Positions 17,892 through 22,236 of a DNA stretch of 22,236 bases are shown here, piece after piece; position 1 is the stretch's first letter, and each line of letters opens with the position of its first letter. Source of the stretch: a virus; IMG/VR virus record IMGVR_UViG_3300029915_000153, positions 1-22,236 of that record; one strand, 5' to 3'. The notes beneath the pieces are model-generated. The model did no database searches and had not been told where the DNA came from. It saw only the letters and a list, made by a program, of their open reading frames with translations. The position numbers and the translations under genes were made by a program.

Positions 17892-19155
17892 CCTACCCTC
17901 TGCTTTTGAGCCGCTGTTCCAGCCCCTTGCCGATGACGGGAACCCCGTCCGGTACAGGATGTTCCACGGGGGCCGAGGCGGCGCAAAATCGCACTCTTTT
18001 GCGACGGCTCTTCTGGTAAAGGCACGCGCGCAGCCGCTGATGATACTGTGTGCTCGTGAAATCCAGCACTCTATCCGCGACTCTATCAAGCGTTTGCTTG
18101 ACAACAAGATCAAGGCTCACGGCTGGGGCGTCAACGGTGATGGTTCTTTTGAGTCTCTTGATACTGAAATACGGGGAAAAGACGGATCGCTGTTCGTTTT
18201 TGCCGGTATGCGCTCCAATGCAGACTCAATCGCCTCCATGGAAGGCATCGATATCGCGTATATCACCGAAGCCCGAAGCGTTAGCCAAGCCAGCCTAGAT
18301 ATCCTAACGCCGACCATTCGGGCCAAAAATTCAGAAATCTGGGCTGACTGGAACCCCCGGGACCCTACCGACCCTATCGATGTGATGTTCCGTGGCGCGG
18401 CTGGGCCGCCGCCGAGGTCCATTATTCGCGAGGTCAACTACTACGACAATCCTTGGTTCCCCGATACACTTCGGGAGGACATGGAATGGGACAAACGCCG
18501 TGATCCCGACAAATACAATCACGTCTGGCTGGGGCAATATCGCCAGAACTCTGAATCGCGCGTCTTCAAGAACTGGCGCATCGGAACGTATGACGAGTTC
18601 CAAACAAACAACCGTACGCTCTTTTATTTTGGAGCCGACTTTGGGTTCAGCGTTGACCCCTCCACCCTCATTCGGTGCTATCTCGATGGCCGAACGCTCT
18701 ATGTAGACAAGGAACTCTACAAGGTCGGTGTGGAAATCGACCATTTGCCTATGTTCTATGACCAAGTCATGAACGAAAGTATTACGCCGGGGGGCCGCAA
18801 GTGGACGGTGGTCGCTGACAGCTCCCGCCCTGAGACCATTAGCTACCTCCGGCGTAAGAATTTCAACATGATACCCGCCCGCAAGGGGCCGGGTTCTGTA
18901 GAAGATGGGGTGGAGTTTCTCAAGTCTTACGATATCGTGGTTCATCCTGAGTGTATCCGCACCATCGACGAACTCAGCCTCTACGCTTACAAGATCGATC
19001 CCAAGACTCAGTTGGTCACGCCCGTTCTAAAAGACGAGCACAACCACATCATCGATGCCCTGCGGTACGCGGCCGAGCCGCTGCGCCATAACAGGGTGAT
19101 CCCTTTCGCCCGCCCGATCATAGTATCTGGTTCGCGCCGAGCACCAGGAGCCTAA
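17881..19155 (+). CDS. terL: Terminase large subunit, PBSX type
   Basis: The protein has 424 residues. It is the ATP-driven DNA-packaging motor and nuclease. Walker A is FHGGRGGAKS (28-37), the catalytic Glu lies in DIAYITEA (E130), and a coupling motif WADWNP follows (154-159). The C-terminal RNase-H-like nuclease has Asp in FGADFGFSVDP (D253, D259), VADSSRP (D313) and NHIIDALRYA (D392). The layout matches the Terminase_3/PBSX family. The start is TTG at 17881, with GGGGAG four bases before, inside the previous gene's end. It is followed directly by the portal gene. Confidence 0.95.
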   Translation: MELNLPSAFEPLFQPLADDGNPVRYRMFHGGRGGAKSHSFATALLVKARAQPLMILCAREIQHSIRDSIKRLLDNKIKAHGWGVNGDGSFESLDTEIRGKDGSLFVFAGMRSNADSIASMEGIDIAYITEARSVSQASLDILTPTIRAKNSEIWADWNPRDPTDPIDVMFRGAAGPPPRSIIREVNYYDNPWFPDTLREDMEWDKRRDPDKYNHVWLGQYRQNSESRVFKNWRIGTYDEFQTNNRTLFYFGADFGFSVDPSTLIRCYLDGRTLYVDKELYKVGVEIDHLPMFYDQVMNESITPGGRKWTVVADSSRPETISYLRRKNFNMIPARKGPGSVEDGVEFLKSYDIVVHPECIRTIDELSLYAYKIDPKTQLVTPVLKDEHNHIIDALRYAAEPLRHNRVIPFARPIIVSGSRRAPGA

Positions 19156-20760
19156 ATGGCAAAGACACCGCGCGGAGGCCGAGGAATTCTCGCCCCGGAT
19201 CCGACTAACAGGGGTATCGCCCCAGATGCGAGCATGGGGTATCCCAGCCCGCCGAGCGACCTTACTTGGCAGCAACTTTCGCGGACGCGTGGCTCCTCGG
19301 GACTGCGCCAGTATGGCGGCTGGGTCCGAGAAGAATTTCTTCCTCAGTTAAGAGGGCGGCAGGCGGCGCGGACTTACCGCGAGATGCAAGACAACTCCCC
19401 AACCGTGGGTGCCATCCTGTTCGCCATTCAACAAACCATGCGCCAAGTCTCTTGGAGGGTTAGTTCTGCGAGCGATGCCTCCAATGCGATCGAAGGGGCC
19501 GAATTCCTTGAGACTTGTATGGAGGACATGAACCAGCCATGGCCAGATTTTGTCTCCGAAACGCTGAGCATGCTCCCGTATGGGTTCGCACCGCACGAAC
19601 TTGTGTATAAGAAGCGCGACGGACGTCAGCGCAATACGGGTGTAGGGCCGAAGAAGCGGTCCAGCAAGTTCAACGACGGTAAGATTGGCTGGGCCAAGAT
19701 CGCTCTGCGTGGACAAGATACCATTCTGAAGTGGTTCTTCGATGAAGAAGGCGACGTCACCGGGCTCACGCAGCAACCGTGGTTCGGCGGCCTCATCGAT
19801 ATACCGATAAACAAGATGCTGCTTTTCCGTCCGAGGGCGCACAAGAACAATCCCGAGGGTAACTCCATACTTCGGAGCGCTTACCGCCCGTGGTGGTTCG
19901 CCAGCCGCCTTGAGGAGCAGGAAGCCATCGCCCTTGAGCGCATGTCTGGCACGCCGGAATATAGAATCCCAAATGCCGTGATGGAAGCGGCAGCGACAGG
20001 GGACCCCGGTGCGCTCGCCAGCATCGAGCAATTCAAGAAAATCGTGACCAATATCAAGGTCGACGAGCAAATGGGGCTCATAACTCCGTCGGACACCTAC
20101 GAAAACCCCGACGGAACTCCGAGCACGGTCCCCATGTACGAATTCAAGTACAATGTGCCCCAAAGTGGCCGAGTAGCGATCAACTTCGATCCGGCCATCG
20201 AAAGGTACAAACTCGACATGATGACGAGTGTCCTGGCTGACTTTTTGATGCTCGGGCACTCGTCTAGAGGCACGCAGTCGCTTGGTGTGACCAAGTTGGA
20301 CCTGTTTTTTCAGGCCACTGAAGGCTGGCTAGACTCCAATGCCGCCGTTCTTAACGATTATGGAGTGGGCCGACTCTGGGATTTGAACGGTGAAGGCGAT
20401 GACACCATGCCGCAGTTCGTGCCGAGCATGCCACAACGCACGGACCTTGATTCTTTGGGCACGTTTATCTACAATATGTCCCAAGCCGGGGCGCGGTTAT
20501 TCCCTGATAATGACCTTGAGAACTATCTGCGCGAAGCTGCGGACCTTCCGGAACTCTCGGAGGGTCAACTCTCCGAAGTAAGCGGTGTTGAAGGCCCGGC
20601 AAGCACTGATCCTGGGGTCCAAGACCCTCGGCGCGTGCCGGATAACGCCGCTGCGGCCACGGATGCGTCGTTGCAGAAGCACATAGCGGGGATGTTGGCC
20701 CGCCGCCTAGAACGTGGGAACTATATCACCATCAAATCAAAACGAAAGAAGAGCAGATGA
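19156..20760 (+). CDS. Portal protein, DUF935 / Mu gp29-like
   Basis: The protein has 534 residues. ATG at 19156 abuts the TerL stop, with AGGAG upstream. Features typical of DUF935-like portals are YREMQDNSPTVGAILFAIQQTMRQVSWRV (about 75-103), LSMLPYGFAPHELVYKK, the acidic-aromatic region ILKWFFDEEGDVTGL and PEGNSILRSAYRPWWF. The C-terminal 80 residues are Pro/Ala-rich and end in a basic KSKRKKSR tail. Portals form the dodecameric vertex through which DNA enters and leaves. The gene order TerL-portal supports the call. Confidence 0.85.
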   Translation: MAKTPRGGRGILAPDPTNRGIAPDASMGYPSPPSDLTWQQLSRTRGSSGLRQYGGWVREEFLPQLRGRQAARTYREMQDNSPTVGAILFAIQQTMRQVSWRVSSASDASNAIEGAEFLETCMEDMNQPWPDFVSETLSMLPYGFAPHELVYKKRDGRQRNTGVGPKKRSSKFNDGKIGWAKIALRGQDTILKWFFDEEGDVTGLTQQPWFGGLIDIPINKMLLFRPRAHKNNPEGNSILRSAYRPWWFASRLEEQEAIALERMSGTPEYRIPNAVMEAAATGDPGALASIEQFKKIVTNIKVDEQMGLITPSDTYENPDGTPSTVPMYEFKYNVPQSGRVAINFDPAIERYKLDMMTSVLADFLMLGHSSRGTQSLGVTKLDLFFQATEGWLDSNAAVLNDYGVGRLWDLNGEGDDTMPQFVPSMPQRTDLDSLGTFIYNMSQAGARLFPDNDLENYLREAADLPELSEGQLSEVSGVEGPASTDPGVQDPRRVPDNAAAATDASLQKHIAGMLARRLERGNYITIKSKRKKSR

Positions 20761-21341
20761 ACGATAAATTGAACGCTCAAGCTATGGTCGGTGCGATGAT
20801 TATCGGCAACAACGGCGCGGCTGATCGTTGCGAGGCTATCGGCATCTACTATGCCCAGTGCCTCGATGCGGACGGGAACATCAAGTGGGAGGATGAGTTT
20901 CCCAACCTTGTCGTGAACGTGGGCAAGAACCTCATTCTCGACCAAGCGCTCGCCGGATCGGCGTGGACCGCTACTGGGCCGTTCATGGGGCTTATCTCCT
21001 CGGTGTCTTACACGGCCATTGTGGCGGGTGACACCATGGCGTCTCACTCGGGTTGGACCGAGGCGGGTTCGACCAACGCACCTACGTTCACCGCGCGTAT
21101 CACTACCAATGGCGGCTGGTCCGCAGCCTCGGGCGGAGCTAAGGCGCTTGCATCGGCGCTTTCGTTCACAATGACCTCTGGCGGTACGTTGGAAGGTTGC
21201 TTCCTGGTCGGCGGTTCCGGCGCGGTTGCCACTTTGATGAACACTTCGGGCACGCTTATCTCGGCAGGGTTGTTCACAGGCGGCACGCGCGCCGTTCTTA
21301 CCAGCGACGTGGTCAATGTATCGTACTCCATGAGTATCTAA
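20757..21341 (+). CDS. Putative virion structural protein
   Basis: The protein has 194 residues. ATG overlaps the portal stop (ATGA). After a short N-terminal segment, NLVVNVGKNLILDQALAG and GPFMGLISSVSYTAIVAGDTMASHSGWTE resemble small phage virion proteins of tail-fibre or decoration type that carry a G-L-I-S and D-T-H-GW pattern. The rest is Gly/Ser/Thr-rich beta sequence, as expected for an exposed structural protein. No enzyme motif. The exact location in the virion is unknown. Confidence 0.72.
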   Translation: MNDKLNAQAMVGAMIIGNNGAADRCEAIGIYYAQCLDADGNIKWEDEFPNLVVNVGKNLILDQALAGSAWTATGPFMGLISSVSYTAIVAGDTMASHSGWTEAGSTNAPTFTARITTNGGWSAASGGAKALASALSFTMTSGGTLEGCFLVGGSGAVATLMNTSGTLISAGLFTGGTRAVLTSDVVNVSYSMSI

Positions 21342-21355
21342 ACGGGGTGTGACCC

Positions 21356-22236
21356 ATGGCCGTCCCGAATATTATACTTCTAACTTCTGGGACGTCATGG
21401 ACAGTTCCGGCTGACTGGTCTTCTAACAACAAGATCGAATGTCTTGGTGCTGGGGGCAACGGCTACACCGGGGCGGCGACAAGCGGCGGTGGCGGCGGCG
21501 GGTCGGGCAGCTACGCCTTCGTCGAGAACGTGGCGCTCACCCCCGGCAACTCGGTCCAGTATCAGGTCGGCGCAGGCGGCGGCATAAGCGGCACGACCGG
21601 GGCGACGTGGTTCAACGGCGCCTCCGTCGCCGCAGCCTCGGCGGGGTGTCGCGGCGGGGTTAGCGCCGTCTCCGCGACCGGAGGCGGCGCTGGTGGGACT
21701 ACCGGCTCAGGCACGGTCACGAACGGCGTCGTTGGCGGGGCGGGCGGCTCTGCCGTGGGCGGCGGCGGCGGGGGCGGGGCTGCGGGCCCGACCGGCAACG
21801 GAACCCTTGGCGCGGCTGGCGCGGCCACCACGGGGGGCGCAGGCGGCGCGGGCAACGGCGGAGCCGCTGGCGGGTCGGGGGGCACGGCCAGCGCGCCGCC
21901 CAACATCGGCGGGTCGGGCACGAACTTTGGGTCGCAGCTCTCGGGCGTCGGGTCCGGCGGCGGCGGCGGCGGCGGCTCTCTTGCCGCAGGCGATACCGGC
22001 GGCGCGAATGGCGGGAGCCACGGCGCCGGGGGCGGCGGCGGTTACAATGCCGGGGGCGGTGGCGTAGGCGGTAGCGGCCTTATCGTTATCACGTATGTTC
22101 CCGCGATCGCCAAAGTCGCGATTATCACTAGTGGTTCTACGTGGACTGTTCCGTCTGATTTCAATCCGAACAGCAACCTTGTCGAAGTCATCGGTGCTGG
22201 CGGTAACGGTTTCACGGGCGGGTCATCCACGGGTGG
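21356..22236 (+). CDS. Glycine-rich repeat virion protein, partial at right edge
   Basis: ATG at 21356 (GGGGTG 7 bases before) opens a frame without a stop to the window edge, 293 codons. It begins MAVPNIILLTSGTSWTVPADW and passes into a Gly-rich region with many Gly runs, ending in SGLIVITYVP. A second module (VAIITSGSTWTVPSDF, then GAGGNGFTGG) starts at about residue 253, so the unit is about 248 residues. The TWTVP then Gly-rich layout matches phage Gly_rich-type proteins, whose Gly runs can form polyglycine-II bundles as in some receptor-binding tips. Host recognition is an inference. Confidence 0.85.
   Translation, partial: MAVPNIILLTSGTSWTVPADWSSNNKIECLGAGGNGYTGAATSGGGGGGSGSYAFVENVALTPGNSVQYQVGAGGGISGTTGATWFNGASVAAASAGCRGGVSAVSATGGGAGGTTGSGTVTNGVVGGAGGSAVGGGGGGGAAGPTGNGTLGAAGAATTGGAGGAGNGGAAGGSGGTASAPPNIGGSGTNFGSQLSGVGSGGGGGGGSLAAGDTGGANGGSHGAGGGGGYNAGGGGVGGSGLIVITYVPAIAKVAIITSGSTWTVPSDFNPNSNLVEVIGAGGNGFTGGSSTG

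Noticed and set aside
19348-20259. Long - strand open frame (303 codons)
   Set aside because: Antisense of the portal gene; no motif, and the portal frame fits its neighbours.
21562-22021. - strand Pro/Ala-rich frames
   Set aside because: Antisense of the Gly-rich protein; Gly codons read as Pro/Ala in reverse.

Overview
The window looks like part of the genome of a tailed double-stranded DNA phage (Caudoviricetes). It carries a small terminase subunit, a PBSX-type large terminase, a portal protein and structural proteins on the + strand. A long, very tightly packed block of small early or middle genes lies on the - strand. The DNA is GC-rich and Shine-Dalgarno sites of the GGAGG type are common, which fits a Gram-negative, probably proteobacterial host. 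The host cannot be fixed from this sequence. No integrase, repressor, tRNA or CRISPR array was seen, so there is no evidence of lysogeny.

Left block, about 1-15150, - strand. About 37 genes run leftward, most overlapping the next by 1-11 bases (ATGA, GTGA, TGATG, TAATG), with the ribosome site of one gene buried in the end of the previous one. Recognisable products are a DnaJ-like mini co-chaperone (2384-2638), a small DNA cytosine-C5 methyltransferase (3138-3797), a Toprim plus SF3-helicase replication protein (4517-6538), a DUF6011-type zinc protein (9330-9743), and a CobS/MoxR-type AAA+ ATPase (10745-11848) with a DUF7192-like partner (9906-10745). At 11937-13686 there is a group of related proteins that share modules. 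Two very short genes fill what would otherwise be gaps: a 59-residue membrane protein (8574-8753) and a 17-residue membrane miniprotein (7215-7268).

Control region, about 13880-15630. The DNA here is largely non-coding and full of inverted repeats, including a 15-bp stem at 14471-14539, AT-rich repeats at 15165-15183 and 15297-15326, and a 16-bp direct repeat. It separates leftward from rightward transcription and is the best candidate for early promoters and/or a replication origin.

Right block, about 15629 to the end, mostly + strand. A NusG/RfaH-like protein (15629-16141) probably modifies transcription elongation. A small - strand island follows (16337-16929), closed by a strong terminator at 16259-16287 and carrying a 32-bp perfect palindrome and a 4 x 15-bp tandem repeat. 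The packaging and virion genes come next: TerS, a Cys-containing small protein, TerL, portal, a putative virion protein, and a glycine-rich repeat protein that runs off the right edge.

The most notable undescribed signal is a hairpin that recurs three times in leftward 5' leaders (8995-9020, 11892-11919, 13007-13034). The flanks are constant (CATCGG and GAC on the + strand) and the 6-bp stem changes in a compensatory way. Each copy follows a second strong hairpin and sits 33-44 bases before a start codon. It behaves like a phage-encoded structured RNA element.
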